Part shown: positions 24,488 to 32,882 of the stretch, one piece after another | Layout of the letters: every line of letters starts with the position of its first letter | Position numbering within the stretch: position 1 is the first letter of the stretch | NCBI GenBank assembly: GCA_035495815.1 | Contig: DATJFH010000129.1 | Coordinates: 1-37,068, forward strand | Origin: DATJFH01 sp035495815 | GTDB taxonomy: Bacteria > Acidobacteriota > Terriglobia > Bryobacterales > Bryobacteraceae | Direction of reading: 5' to 3' | DNA length: 37,068 bases | The notes under the pieces: model-generated | The model's database searches: none | What the model was told of the DNA's origin: nothing | Seen by the model: the letters and a program-made list of their open reading frames with translations, nothing else | Position numbers and translations under genes: made by a program

Positions 24488-26773
24488 TTGCCTCAAAGCG
24501 GAGCACTGGCGAAGACGGATCCAAGCAGCGCAATCAAGCGCCCGCTGGTCTTCCGCAATCCGAAAGAAGATGAACGGATCCTGCGCGCCAGCGAGCAGAT
24601 GTACCGGGAATTAGTGGAGAACGCCAGCGATCTGATCTTCGTGATCGACCTGCAGGGGAACTTCACTTCGTTCAATAGGGCGGCTCAGCGCATCAGCGGG
24701 TACACGCGGGCGGAAGCGCTGGAGATGAACATCGCCCAACTGGTTGCCCCCGAATACCTCGAATCGGCGCGTCGACTGATCCAGAAGGCGTTGCGGGGCG
24801 AACCGGCCACCACCTCGGACCTGGAGATCACGAGCAAGGACGGCCGCCGGGTGATGCTCGAAATCAGCCACCGGCTGGTTCTTGAGAACGGCATCCCCAG
24901 CGGCACTCACGCCATTGCCCGCGACATCACCGAAAGGCGCAAGCAGGAGATCCTGGAGCGGGACCGTCTGGGGGCGCTCGAAATGATCGCCACGCGCAAG
25001 CCGCTCGACCAGATCCTGACCCAACTGGCGCAGATGATCACGCGGCAATATCATGGCATGTCGGCCATGCTGACGCTGGTACGTGACGACCGGCTCTACC
25101 CGGCGGCGGCAAGCGGGCTCGCGGAAGAGTTCCTGGCGGCGATGCGTGGGATTCAGGTGGGTCCGAGAGCGGTCTGCGGCGGAGCGGCGGCCTACTGGTC
25201 GCAGCCGGTTTTCTCGGGGGACATCGCCACCGACCCACTTTGGGAGGAGCATAGGGAGCTTGCCGCGGCGCATAAGCTGGCCTCCTGCTGGTCCTTCCCC
25301 ATCCTGGCTGGAAACGGAAAGGTGCTGGGCACGCTCGACGTCCATCAGAACAAGCCCGGACGTCCCGACAAGGCGCAGTTAGCCCTGCTGCAGATGGCCA
25401 GCGGATCGGCGGCGATTGCGATCGAGCAGCGGCAGCTTGCCGAGCAACTCGCCTACCAGGCGCATCATGACACTCTGACCGAGCTCCCCAACCGGCTGTT
25501 GTTCCAGGAGAGGCTGCGGCAGGCCATCCTGCAGGCGCGGCGCTCCGGTATGCAGGTGGCTCTGTTGTACGTCGATCTGGACCGTTTCAAGCTGGTCAAC
25601 GATACTCTCGGCCACGCCGGCGGCGACCTGCTGCTGCGGCAGGTTGCGCAGCGGTTGAGGAACTGCCTGCGCGAGGCGGATACCCTGGCGCGCATGAGCG
25701 GGGACGAATTCACGGTCATTGCCACCGGCTTGAGAGACCCGCGCCACGCCAGTGTTGTCGCCGAATCGCTGCTCAAGGCTTTGCGGAACCCGTTCGAAGT
25801 GGAAAAGCAGGAGCTGTTCGTCAGCGCCAGTGTCGGTATCAGCCTATACCCCCAGGATGGCCTGGACGCCGACACCCTGCAGCGCAACGCCGATTACGCC
25901 ATGTACCGCGCCAAGAGCGGGGGCAAGAACCGGTTTGAGTTTTTCCTTCCGGAAATGCGCGATTCGCTTTCGCGCCGCCTGGAAGTAGAAACGCATCTGC
26001 GGCGCGCGCTCGAACGCCGCGAGTTCTCCGTTCACTACCAGCCGCAATTCGATCTTCAGACCGGCCGGATGGTGGCGCACGAGGCGCTGATCCGCTGGAA
26101 CAATCCCAAGCTGGGCGCGGTAGGCCCCGACCAGTTCATTCCGGTGGCTGAGGAGAACGGACTGATCGTCCCGATTGGAACCTGGGTGCTGCAGGAAGCC
26201 TGCCGTCAGACGGCCGTCTGGCGGCAATCCGGCTATCCCCTTAAAGGGATTGCGGTAAACGTTTCCGCCGTGCAGTTCGGCCGCTCCGATTTCGTCGACA
26301 CCGTTGCCGAAGTATTGCGATCGACGGGATTGCCGCCGCAGTTTCTGGAACTCGAGCTTACCGAGCGCATCGTGATCCGGGACGTGCGGGAATCGGCGCA
26401 AAAGATGAAGCAATTGCGCTCCCTCGGAGTGCAGATCTCGGTGGATGATTTCGGCGCCGGTTACTCTTCTCTCAGCTATTTGCAGCGGCTGCCGATCGAC
26501 GTACTCAAGCTGGACCGCTCGTTTGTCGAGGAATCCCAGGCCTCCGGCGGCAACCGCTCGCTGGTGCGCGGCATCGTGTCGCTGGCGCACAGCCTGGGCA
26601 TCCGGGTGACGGCGGAAGGCGTCGAGACCGAGGAGCAGCTCGACCTGGTCCACCAAAGCGGCTGCGACAAAGCGCAGGGTTACCTGCTGGGCCGTCCTTC
26701 GCCCGCGGCGAATGTCTTGAGTCCCACCAGCAGTTTTCAGGTGGGCCTCCGATTCACTGTAGAACCCCGGTAG
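24488..26773 (+). CDS. PAS-GAF-GGDEF-EAL cyclic-di-GMP signalling protein
   Basis: A 761-residue soluble protein. A PAS domain covers about 36-150 (LVENASDLIFVID to IARDITERRK), GAF about 160-315, GGDEF about 325-490 and EAL about 500-745. The diguanylate cyclase signature reads SGDEF (404-408) rather than GGDEF; an inhibitory I-site RxxD is present (R395-D398, five residues before the motif). The EAL part keeps EAL at 532-534, DDFGAGYSS at 653-661 and EGVE at 710-713, so phosphodiesterase activity is likely. The TTG start at 24488 has GGAGGAG at 24479-24485, with rather short spacing; the next internal ATG (residue 38) would begin inside PAS. It has no transmembrane segment, so it senses a cytoplasmic cue. 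The gene stands alone after an AT-rich leader. Confidence 0.93.
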   Translation: MPQSGALAKTDPSSAIKRPLVFRNPKEDERILRASEQMYRELVENASDLIFVIDLQGNFTSFNRAAQRISGYTRAEALEMNIAQLVAPEYLESARRLIQKALRGEPATTSDLEITSKDGRRVMLEISHRLVLENGIPSGTHAIARDITERRKQEILERDRLGALEMIATRKPLDQILTQLAQMITRQYHGMSAMLTLVRDDRLYPAAASGLAEEFLAAMRGIQVGPRAVCGGAAAYWSQPVFSGDIATDPLWEEHRELAAAHKLASCWSFPILAGNGKVLGTLDVHQNKPGRPDKAQLALLQMASGSAAIAIEQRQLAEQLAYQAHHDTLTELPNRLLFQERLRQAILQARRSGMQVALLYVDLDRFKLVNDTLGHAGGDLLLRQVAQRLRNCLREADTLARMSGDEFTVIATGLRDPRHASVVAESLLKALRNPFEVEKQELFVSASVGISLYPQDGLDADTLQRNADYAMYRAKSGGKNRFEFFLPEMRDSLSRRLEVETHLRRALERREFSVHYQPQFDLQTGRMVAHEALIRWNNPKLGAVGPDQFIPVAEENGLIVPIGTWVLQEACRQTAVWRQSGYPLKGIAVNVSAVQFGRSDFVDTVAEVLRSTGLPPQFLELELTERIVIRDVRESAQKMKQLRSLGVQISVDDFGAGYSSLSYLQRLPIDVLKLDRSFVEESQASGGNRSLVRGIVSLAHSLGIRVTAEGVETEEQLDLVHQSGCDKAQGYLLGRPSPAANVLSPTSSFQVGLRFTVEPR

Positions 26774-26930
26774 GACTCGTCCTAGTATTGGAACCTCTGA
26801 ACCGGTACTCTTCCTCCCAATATTCACGCTCCACCCCTTTGAAAAATCGTTAGTTAGAGTTACGATTTGGTTTGGCAGGAACCCCCCTCACAGTCCGCCA
26901 CGTCAAAAATTTAAAGAGGAGCGGCTGGTT

Positions 26931-27410
26931 TTGCCGTCGAAGAACGATCCTGGAAATCCCGAATCGCCATCTGACTTGTTTTCAAGCGCCGAGACGAGAG
27001 CAATGCTGGAAGAGTTCCGTGAACTGGTACGGGCGGGAATCCTGCGAGTGACTCCCGAAAACGAAGTCATGCCCGTAACGGCGGAAAACGAAGGCACGGA
27101 GCCGGAAGCGCCCGTTTCGCGCGAGCAGGACGTGGCGCTGCTCGACAAGCAGCTGATGGAGTGGCTCGAGAAGCGGCGTGCGCAGAGATCGGCGGAGTCG
27201 CGAAGCCGCCGGTCATTGCAGGCCCCGGAACCCGGACCCGCGGTATCGGCCAGCATCCGGCAAAAGGTTGTGGAGCGGGTGGCGAACAAGATCCTCGAAA
27301 CCTGGGAGCGGGCCGACCAGGGGGCGGATCCACACCAGTCGCTGCGAGAGCAGGTGGTGGACCGCCTGGCAGAAGACCTGCTACGGCGCTGGCAGCGCGG
27401 CCTCGAATAG
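26931..27410 (+). CDS. Small helical protein of unknown function
   Basis: A 159-residue charged protein starting at TTG 26931, with GAGGAG 9 bases upstream (26916-26921). It is predicted helical in two parts: about 20-40 (AETRAMLEEFRELVRAGIL) and about 108-158 (RQKVVERVANKILETW, then LREQVVDRLAEDLLRRW), joined by an acidic then Arg/Ser-rich linker. It has no signal peptide, membrane segment or known motif. It follows the GGDEF-EAL gene after 157 bases (nothing recognisable in that gap) and its last 30 bases overlap the end of the convergent transpeptidase gene. Real gene likely from its ribosome binding site; function unknown. Confidence 0.6.
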   Translation: MPSKNDPGNPESPSDLFSSAETRAMLEEFRELVRAGILRVTPENEVMPVTAENEGTEPEAPVSREQDVALLDKQLMEWLEKRRAQRSAESRSRRSLQAPEPGPAVSASIRQKVVERVANKILETWERADQGADPHQSLREQVVDRLAEDLLRRWQRGLE

Positions 27411-28229
27411 TTTCCGGGCAATCGGCGCGGCATCGCGTCCACCTCCGCCCTGTTCCAAAAATACTACTACTGCAATACGGGGAGTCCCGGCCGGTCCATA
27501 GCCGGCAAACCAGGCGTGAATTCTTCCACTGCCCGGATCGGACGCCGTGCCCGTCTTGCCTGCGATCTTCACTCCCCGGGGAGCCGCCAGGCGGGCGGTA
27601 CCATAGGCAGCCGCCGCTTCCAGACCCTCGGACGCAATCGTCCGTTCGTGCAGAGCCATTTTCCGGTACGCCCACAGCAGCCCGAGCGGGGTGACCCGGA
27701 TGTTTGCTTCGCCCAGGGCCAGCAACTGGCGCTGAGCGGCCGATTGGGGCGGCAGGATCTCGCCCACCGCCTCTGAGGCGGACAGCCCGGTGCGGGCGGT
27801 CAATCCGGCGCGGGTGAGCGCCTCCACCAGGTCCGGGCCGCGAAGCCCGGCCGCCAGAGTGGAGAAGTAGAAGTTGCAGGAATACGCCAGCGCGGCGACG
27901 GCGTCCAGCGGACCGGCCAGGACAGGATGCGTGCAGTCCATCTCGCGGTCCCCGAGCGTGAGCTTGCGGCCGCACACCAGGACGGCCTGCGCGCGGCCCC
28001 GCTCCTGCAGCGCCTGAAGCGTGAAGGGCTTCACAGCCGAGCCGGGGCGCGCCAGCCGCCGCGCGGCGACCTCGGGGTGAACCTGCGCCAGTAGCCGTCC
28101 CGAGGCGACTTCCATAACCACCGCGGCCCCGGTATAGCCCCGCATGGCGGCATCCGCCGCGTCCTGCAAGTCCGAAGCGCGGAGCGGCGCAAGAAGCGCG
28201 GCGATTCCAAGCAAACTGCGCCAGATCAT
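27381..28229 (-). CDS. Stand-alone penicillin-binding transpeptidase domain protein
   Basis: A 282-residue exported protein with a signal peptide (MIWRSLLGIAALLAPLRA) and the three active-site motifs of a serine DD-transpeptidase: Ser64-x-x-Lys67 (GSAVKPFT), Ser117-Cys-Asn119 (YSCNFYF) and Lys225-Thr-Gly (AGKTGTAS). It lacks the N-terminal dimerisation/pedestal domain of class B PBPs and the glycosyltransferase of class A, so it is roughly half the usual length. It could be a peptidoglycan cross-linking enzyme, a carboxypeptidase, or a beta-lactam-responsive sensor relative. It is preceded by a 344-base structured intergenic region and overlaps the end of the helical-protein gene by 30 bases. 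Confidence 0.82.
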   Translation of the reverse strand: MIWRSLLGIAALLAPLRASDLQDAADAAMRGYTGAAVVMEVASGRLLAQVHPEVAARRLARPGSAVKPFTLQALQERGRAQAVLVCGRKLTLGDREMDCTHPVLAGPLDAVAALAYSCNFYFSTLAAGLRGPDLVEALTRAGLTARTGLSASEAVGEILPPQSAAQRQLLALGEANIRVTPLGLLWAYRKMALHERTIASEGLEAAAAYGTARLAAPRGVKIAGKTGTASDPGSGRIHAWFAGYGPAGTPRIAVVVFLEQGGGGRDAAPIARKLFEAALPAP

Positions 28230-28382
28230 GAGTTCTCATAATACTGAAGATGCTTCGCCGGGACTTTTCTGCTCACCGCGGCAAGCGGCGCTCTCACAGC
28301 CGCGCCGACAGGCCGCTATCCGCCGCGCGCCGGCGTGCCCGGGCTCAAGGCGAAAGACTACAGGACCCCTGCTCGGGAAGGG

Positions 28383-28404
28383 CGTCTCGGACAGACGAAT
28401 TTTT
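28383..28404 (+). terminator. Terminator-like hairpin with T-tract on the plus strand
   Basis: CGTCT (28383-28387) pairs with AGACG (28393-28397) around a 5-base loop and is followed by AATTTTT. No plus-strand gene ends here; the nearest flanking genes read the other way. It may end an unannotated plus-strand transcript or be chance. Confidence 0.35.
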
Positions 28405-28459
28405 GGGGCTGCCGTACAGTCCAGACATGACGCCTGCGGAAGCGGAGGGGATCGAACAC

Positions 28460-28527
28460 CGGCCCGGCTCGATGCGCATCCTCCCCGGGCCGCCTCGGCG
28501 CGGTTCCGCGGCAAGTCACGCGCCGAG
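28460..28527. repeat. Two consecutive perfect inverted repeats
   Basis: In the 344-base gap 28230-28573. The first repeat is CGGCCCGG (28460-28467) with CCGGGCCG (28485-28492); its loop contains the perfect palindrome GATGCGCATC (28471-28480). The second, CTCGGCGCG (28494-28502) with CGCGCCGAG (28519-28527), starts one base later. The rest of the gap (28230-28382 and 28405-28459) shows no gene I can support. Confidence 0.5.
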
Positions 28528-28539
28528 ATGGACTGAACC

Positions 28540-28571
28540 AGATCGGCAGCCCGCCGCGCCGGCGGCGATCT
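28540..28571 (-). terminator. Strong hairpin after the endonuclease/phosphatase gene
   Basis: A 12-bp stem: AGATCG (28540-28545) with CGATCT (28566-28571), and CCGCCG (28551-28556) with CGGCGG (28560-28565), with a 3-base loop and a 5-base bulge. It begins 2 bases after the stop at 28574 in the direction of transcription. It is the natural place for a terminator, but no T-tract follows on the minus strand. Confidence 0.45.
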
Positions 28572-28573
28572 GA

Positions 28574-29425
28574 TCAGAGACCAGACGGGAATTCGACCCG
28601 GGTCAGGACAGCGTGGTGATCGGAAAAGGCGAGTGGATACACGGCGGACTCGCGGGCATCGAGTCCCTGCAGCCAGATCCAGTCGAGATGCATGCGCAGG
28701 TAGTCGAAAGTCGTTTTCGAGACCGGGACCGCGCTACGAAATCCGTTTCCAGTCATGAAATCGTTGACCTCGAGCGCTTGAGAGCGGAGCGCCGGAAACG
28801 GAATTACGTTGGCTACCCAGTAAAACGGGTTCGAATTGAAATCGCCGCCGACAATTCGAGGTCCCTTGAATTGGGAAGCGGAATGGATCACCGGTTGTAG
28901 CTGCTCCAGCCGCTGCGCCGCGTTGACTCGCGTGTCGAGATGCGTATTGACCACCCGCACCGGCCCCCAGGGAGTGTCCATCGTGGCGGCCAGTACGATC
29001 CGCGACCGGCTGCGGAAGCGCAGGTCGTACCGCTTCAAAGCCTTGGTTTCGACGTCGTGAAGAGGAAACCGCGAGACGATGGCCAATCCCTGATCGGTGA
29101 CCCCGGTCTCGGCCGGGGAGTAAACGGCGTGCATCCCGAGAGAGGATGCGAGCTGCTCGGCGGAACACTTTCCCTGCCCCGGCGCCTGTTTCACCTCCTG
29201 GAGCAGCAACAGGTCGGCTTGCCCGGCGGGCGTTTCGCGAAGCTCTCTTACGATCCGGTCCGTGGCGGTCTCCTTGGCCATGTTCAAGGTCACCACGGAA
29301 ATTCCGTGGTTCGACGCGGGCTTGAAAACGGGAAGCGAGGCAGCCGGGTGGATTAAAGAGGGAACAAGGCAAAAAGCAACAAGGGGAAAGATCCTCAATT
29401 TTGCTGAGAACACAGGGATACCCAC
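28574..29425 (-). CDS. Secreted endonuclease/exonuclease/phosphatase family protein
   Basis: A 283-residue protein of the DNase I/sphingomyelinase fold. Motifs in order: Asn48 (VTLNMAKE), Glu77 (LLLLQEVKQ), Asn160-Thr-His (VVNTHLD), Asp195-x-Asn197 (GGDFNSNP) and Ser268-Asp-His (SDHHAVL). These are the metal-binding and catalytic residues of the family. A hydrophobic N-terminal stretch (LRIFPLVAFCLVPSLIHPA) after basic residues indicates export. The start is uncertain: GTG 29425 is used here, GTG 29413 is also possible, and an ATG at 29605 would overlap the divergent gene with no signal at the N-terminus. The substrate may be DNA, a phospholipid or another phosphodiester. It is divergent from the phospholipase-D-like gene. 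Confidence 0.82.
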   Translation of the reverse strand: MGIPVFSAKLRIFPLVAFCLVPSLIHPAASLPVFKPASNHGISVVTLNMAKETATDRIVRELRETPAGQADLLLLQEVKQAPGQGKCSAEQLASSLGMHAVYSPAETGVTDQGLAIVSRFPLHDVETKALKRYDLRFRSRSRIVLAATMDTPWGPVRVVNTHLDTRVNAAQRLEQLQPVIHSASQFKGPRIVGGDFNSNPFYWVANVIPFPALRSQALEVNDFMTGNGFRSAVPVSKTTFDYLRMHLDWIWLQGLDARESAVYPLAFSDHHAVLTRVEFPSGL

Positions 29426-29490
29426 TTGATTCGATGCAGCTCCATAGACAGGAGTTGCTGATTTTGCATTAAAAATGCTTAGTCGAATCC

Positions 29491-30837
29491 GTGCCGACGC
29501 TGGTCGAGAAGCTGGTCCCGCCGCCGAAGGACCAGTACCATGAAGCGCGACGGCATGCGACAGCGTATAAGACGCTGGCCGTTCTGGCGCTTGTTTCCCT
29601 GGCATTGCAAACCAGCCTGCTGCTCATCGCACTGTTCGGGAAGCCTTTGTCCTACGAGATCCACGATGCAGGTTCCGAAAGTCTGCAATCGGCGGAACTG
29701 GCGCGCATTCTTGCCGTCCAGACCGGCGGCATGTACGGGAACAACCGGGTAGACGTGCTGACGAACGGGGAGGCGTTCTACGAATCGGAGCTGACGGACG
29801 TGGCCGCCGCGAAACGGTTTGTTCACATCGAATGCTACATCTTTCAGAAAGGCCGTCTGACGGACCGGATGCTGCGGGCTTTGGAGGAGCGGGCGCGGGC
29901 AGGCGTCGAGGTTCGCATGGTAGTCGACGCCGTGGGCAGCACATCGTTTCCGGACAGCCGGTTCGATCCGCTGCGGCGCGCGGGCGGGCGCGTCCACTGG
30001 TATCATCCGCTGCGCTGGTATAACTGGCCGCTGGCCAACAACCGGACGCATCGGGAAATCGTCGTGGTAGACGGCACGATCGGGTACGCCGGCGGCGCCG
30101 GATTTGCCGACCAGTGGATCTACGGCAGCAAAGACGAGCCGCGGTGGCGCGATACGATGGTGCGCCTCGAAGGCGAGGCGGCCAGCGTCCTCAACGCCAC
30201 TTTCGCCGAGAACTGGCTCGAAACGTCGGGTGAACTGCTGGCAAGCCCGAAGTACTTCCCGTTTCACTCCGGCGGCGGCAAAACCCAGGCGCTGGTACTC
30301 ACCAGTTCTCCAACTTCCGGGCGGTCGACCGAAGCGCACATGCTGTTTCAGATCCTGGCCGCGAAGGCGGCGAGCCGAATCCATATCACCACTCCCTACT
30401 TCCTGCCGGACGAAAGCCTGCGGAACGAGCTCGTGAAAGCCATGCGGGAGCGGAAGGTGGAGGTAACGATTCTCGCGCCGGGAGGCAAGAGCGATCACCT
30501 GTTGACGCGCGGATCAAGCCGGAGTCTTTACGGCGACCTGCTTCGCGGGGGCGCGCGCATCTTCGAGTATCAGCCGACGATGATGCATGCCAAGATCATG
30601 CTGGTCGACGGCTATTGGGCCGTCGCAGGGTCCACCAACCTGGACTTGCGGTCATTCGGCCTCAACGACGAAGTCAACGTCGCCATTCCGGATCCGGAAG
30701 TGGTCAGACGCCTGGAAGCCGATTTCTTGCGCGACCTGGCGGTCAGCCGGGAGGTCAGCTATGAGGAGTGGAAAAGCCGTCCGGTCTGGGAGCGCATCGT
30801 GGAGCGGTTCGGCTGGCTGATCATGAACCAACAGTAA
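29491..30837 (+). CDS. Phospholipase D / cardiolipin synthase-like protein
   Basis: A 448-residue membrane-anchored protein with a hydrophobic segment at about 28-49 and two PLD domains. The second HKD motif is canonical: His366-x-Lys368-x4-Asp373 (MMHAKIMLVDG), followed by GSTNLDLRSF. The first reads His187-Arg-Glu189-x4-Asp194 (THREIVVVDG), with glutamate where lysine is normal. Family members join phosphatidylglycerol with a second lipid to form cardiolipin, or cleave phosphodiesters. The GTG start at 29491 has no clear ribosome binding site. It is the first of four plus-strand genes, 34 bases before uvrB. Overall family assignment is firm; exact substrate is not. Confidence 0.87.
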   Translation: MPTLVEKLVPPPKDQYHEARRHATAYKTLAVLALVSLALQTSLLLIALFGKPLSYEIHDAGSESLQSAELARILAVQTGGMYGNNRVDVLTNGEAFYESELTDVAAAKRFVHIECYIFQKGRLTDRMLRALEERARAGVEVRMVVDAVGSTSFPDSRFDPLRRAGGRVHWYHPLRWYNWPLANNRTHREIVVVDGTIGYAGGAGFADQWIYGSKDEPRWRDTMVRLEGEAASVLNATFAENWLETSGELLASPKYFPFHSGGGKTQALVLTSSPTSGRSTEAHMLFQILAAKAASRIHITTPYFLPDESLRNELVKAMRERKVEVTILAPGGKSDHLLTRGSSRSLYGDLLRGGARIFEYQPTMMHAKIMLVDGYWAVAGSTNLDLRSFGLNDEVNVAIPDPEVVRRLEADFLRDLAVSREVSYEEWKSRPVWERIVERFGWLIMNQQ

Positions 30838-30871
30838 GGCGCCCGCGGCGACCCCACGGGTAAAATAAGTC

Positions 30872-32872
30872 ATGGGCTTCCGACTTGCCGTGAACTACTC
30901 CCCGCGCGGCGACCAGGCCGCCGCCATCGAGGAGTTGCTGCGGGGCGTCAAGGACGGCGAGGGGCACCAGGTACTGCTGGGGGTCACCGGATCGGGCAAG
31001 ACCTTCACCATGGCGAAGGTAATCGAGGCCCTGGGCCGGCCGGCGCTGGTGCTGGCTCACAACAAGACTCTGGCCGCGCAGCTGTACGGCGAGTTCAAGT
31101 CCTTCTTCCCCTCGAACGCGGTGGAGTACTTCGTCAGCTACTACGATTACTACCAGCCGGAAGCCTACATCGCCTCGAGCGATGTATACATCGAGAAGGA
31201 AGCGACCATCAACGACGAACTGGACAAGCTTCGTCTCTCCGCGACGCGGTCGCTGTTCGAAAGGCGCGACTGCGTCATCGTGGCCAGCGTGAGCTGTATC
31301 TATGGTCTGGGATCGCCAGAAGCCTATTACGGCATGCTGTTCATGCTTGAAAAAGGGCAGAAGATTTCTCGCAAGGACATCCTCAGCCGGCTGGTGGACA
31401 TTCTTTACGACCGCAACGATCACGATTTCAAGCGCGGCACGTTTCGGGTGCGGGGCGACGTGATCGAGATCCATCCCACCTACGACGACCTGGCCTACCG
31501 GATCGAGCTGTGGGGCGACGAGGTGGAGAACCTCTCGCAAATCGATCCGCTTACAGGGCAGGTCAAGCAAACGTATCTGCGCCTGCCGATCTATCCCAAG
31601 ACGCACTACGTGATGACGCAGGAGATGCGCGAGCGCGCCATGGCCAGCATCCGCAATGAACTGGAGTGGTGGCGTCCGCAACTGGAAAAGGAAGGCAAGC
31701 TGATCGAAGCGCAGCGCCTGCATCAGCGCACGATGTTCGACCTGGAAATGATGAAGGAGATCGGCTACTGCCACGGGATCGAAAATTACTCACGTCACTT
31801 TTCCGGCCGGCTCCCCGGCGAAGCTCCGCCCACGCTGCTCGATTACCTGCCCACCGATTCCATCCTGCTGCTCGACGAGAGCCATCAGACCGTGCCGCAG
31901 CTTCGCGCGATGTATAACGGCGACCGGTCGCGCAAGGAGGTACTGGTGGCGCACGGATTCCGCATGCCCAGCGCGCTCGATAACCGGCCGCTGACGTTCG
32001 AGGAGTTCGAGCATCGCGTGAACCAGGTGATATACGTGTCAGCCACGCCGGGGCCGTACGAGCTGACGAAGTCGGGCGGCGTAGTAGTGGAACAGATCAT
32101 ACGGCCTACCGGCCTGCTCGATCCGGAGGTCGAAATCCGGCCGGTGAAAGGGCAGGTGGACGATCTGCTGGGCGAGATCCGGAAGCGGGTGGAGGCGAAC
32201 CAGCGGGTGCTGGTGACCACTTTGACCAAGCGCATGGCGGAGGATCTGGCCGAATACTATTCCGAGGTGGGCGTCCGGTGCCGGTACCTGCATTCGGAGG
32301 TATCCACGCTCGACCGCGTCAAGATCCTGCGGGATCTGCGGCGGGGCGAATTCGACGTGCTCATCGGAATCAACCTTCTTCGTGAAGGGCTCGATCTGCC
32401 CGAGGTATCGCTGGTGGCCATTCTGGACGCCGACAAAGAGGGCTTCCTACGTTCCAGCGGTTCCCTGATCCAGACCATGGGCCGGGCGGCGCGGCACGTG
32501 GAAGGCCGGGCCGTGCTTTACGCCGACGTAATGACCGACAGCATGCGCCGGGCTATCGACGAAACCGTCCGCCGGCGGCAGGTCCAGATCCAGTACAACG
32601 ACGCCAACGGGATCACCCCCCAATCCATCATCAAGCCCATTGACCTGAGCCTGATCGCGATCGCCGAGGCAGATTACATCACCATCCCGCTCGAAGCCGA
32701 GGAGGAGACGGCCGGGATGACGGTCGAGCAGCGTACCCAGTACATCGGAGAACTCGAGCAGCGGATGAGGGAAGCCGCACGGAAGTTCGAGTTCGAGCAG
32801 GCGGCTAAAATCCGGGATAGAATCAAAGCTCTAAAAACCGGGGAAGCCGCTGGGATGGGTGTCCCGGCCTGA
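30872..32872 (+). CDS. uvrB: UvrABC excision nuclease subunit B
   Basis: A 666-residue DNA-repair protein of normal length. It verifies damage handed over by UvrA and recruits UvrC for incision. Walker A GVTGSGKT at 37-44, the damage-probing beta-hairpin YYDYYQPEAY at about 90-99, the helicase motifs LLDESH and INLLREGLDLPEVSL, and the C-terminal UVR domain (ELEQRMREAARKFEFEQAA) at about 626-656 are all intact. The ATG at 30872 lies 34 bases after the phospholipase-D-like gene. The next gene begins within or 10 bases after its end, so it is probably cotranscribed with it. Confidence 0.98.
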   Translation: MGFRLAVNYSPRGDQAAAIEELLRGVKDGEGHQVLLGVTGSGKTFTMAKVIEALGRPALVLAHNKTLAAQLYGEFKSFFPSNAVEYFVSYYDYYQPEAYIASSDVYIEKEATINDELDKLRLSATRSLFERRDCVIVASVSCIYGLGSPEAYYGMLFMLEKGQKISRKDILSRLVDILYDRNDHDFKRGTFRVRGDVIEIHPTYDDLAYRIELWGDEVENLSQIDPLTGQVKQTYLRLPIYPKTHYVMTQEMRERAMASIRNELEWWRPQLEKEGKLIEAQRLHQRTMFDLEMMKEIGYCHGIENYSRHFSGRLPGEAPPTLLDYLPTDSILLLDESHQTVPQLRAMYNGDRSRKEVLVAHGFRMPSALDNRPLTFEEFEHRVNQVIYVSATPGPYELTKSGGVVVEQIIRPTGLLDPEVEIRPVKGQVDDLLGEIRKRVEANQRVLVTTLTKRMAEDLAEYYSEVGVRCRYLHSEVSTLDRVKILRDLRRGEFDVLIGINLLREGLDLPEVSLVAILDADKEGFLRSSGSLIQTMGRAARHVEGRAVLYADVMTDSMRRAIDETVRRRQVQIQYNDANGITPQSIIKPIDLSLIAIAEADYITIPLEAEEETAGMTVEQRTQYIGELEQRMREAARKFEFEQAAKIRDRIKALKTGEAAGMGVPA

Positions 32873-32882
32873 TCGACACAAA

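Noticed and set aside
28436..28465. Sequence resembling the 3' end and T-arm of a tRNA (Ser/Sec-like) on the minus strand
   Set aside because: The TTCGATC loop-like word is present, but the T-stem bases do not pair, and no matching acceptor 5' half or anticodon arm lies at the right distance.
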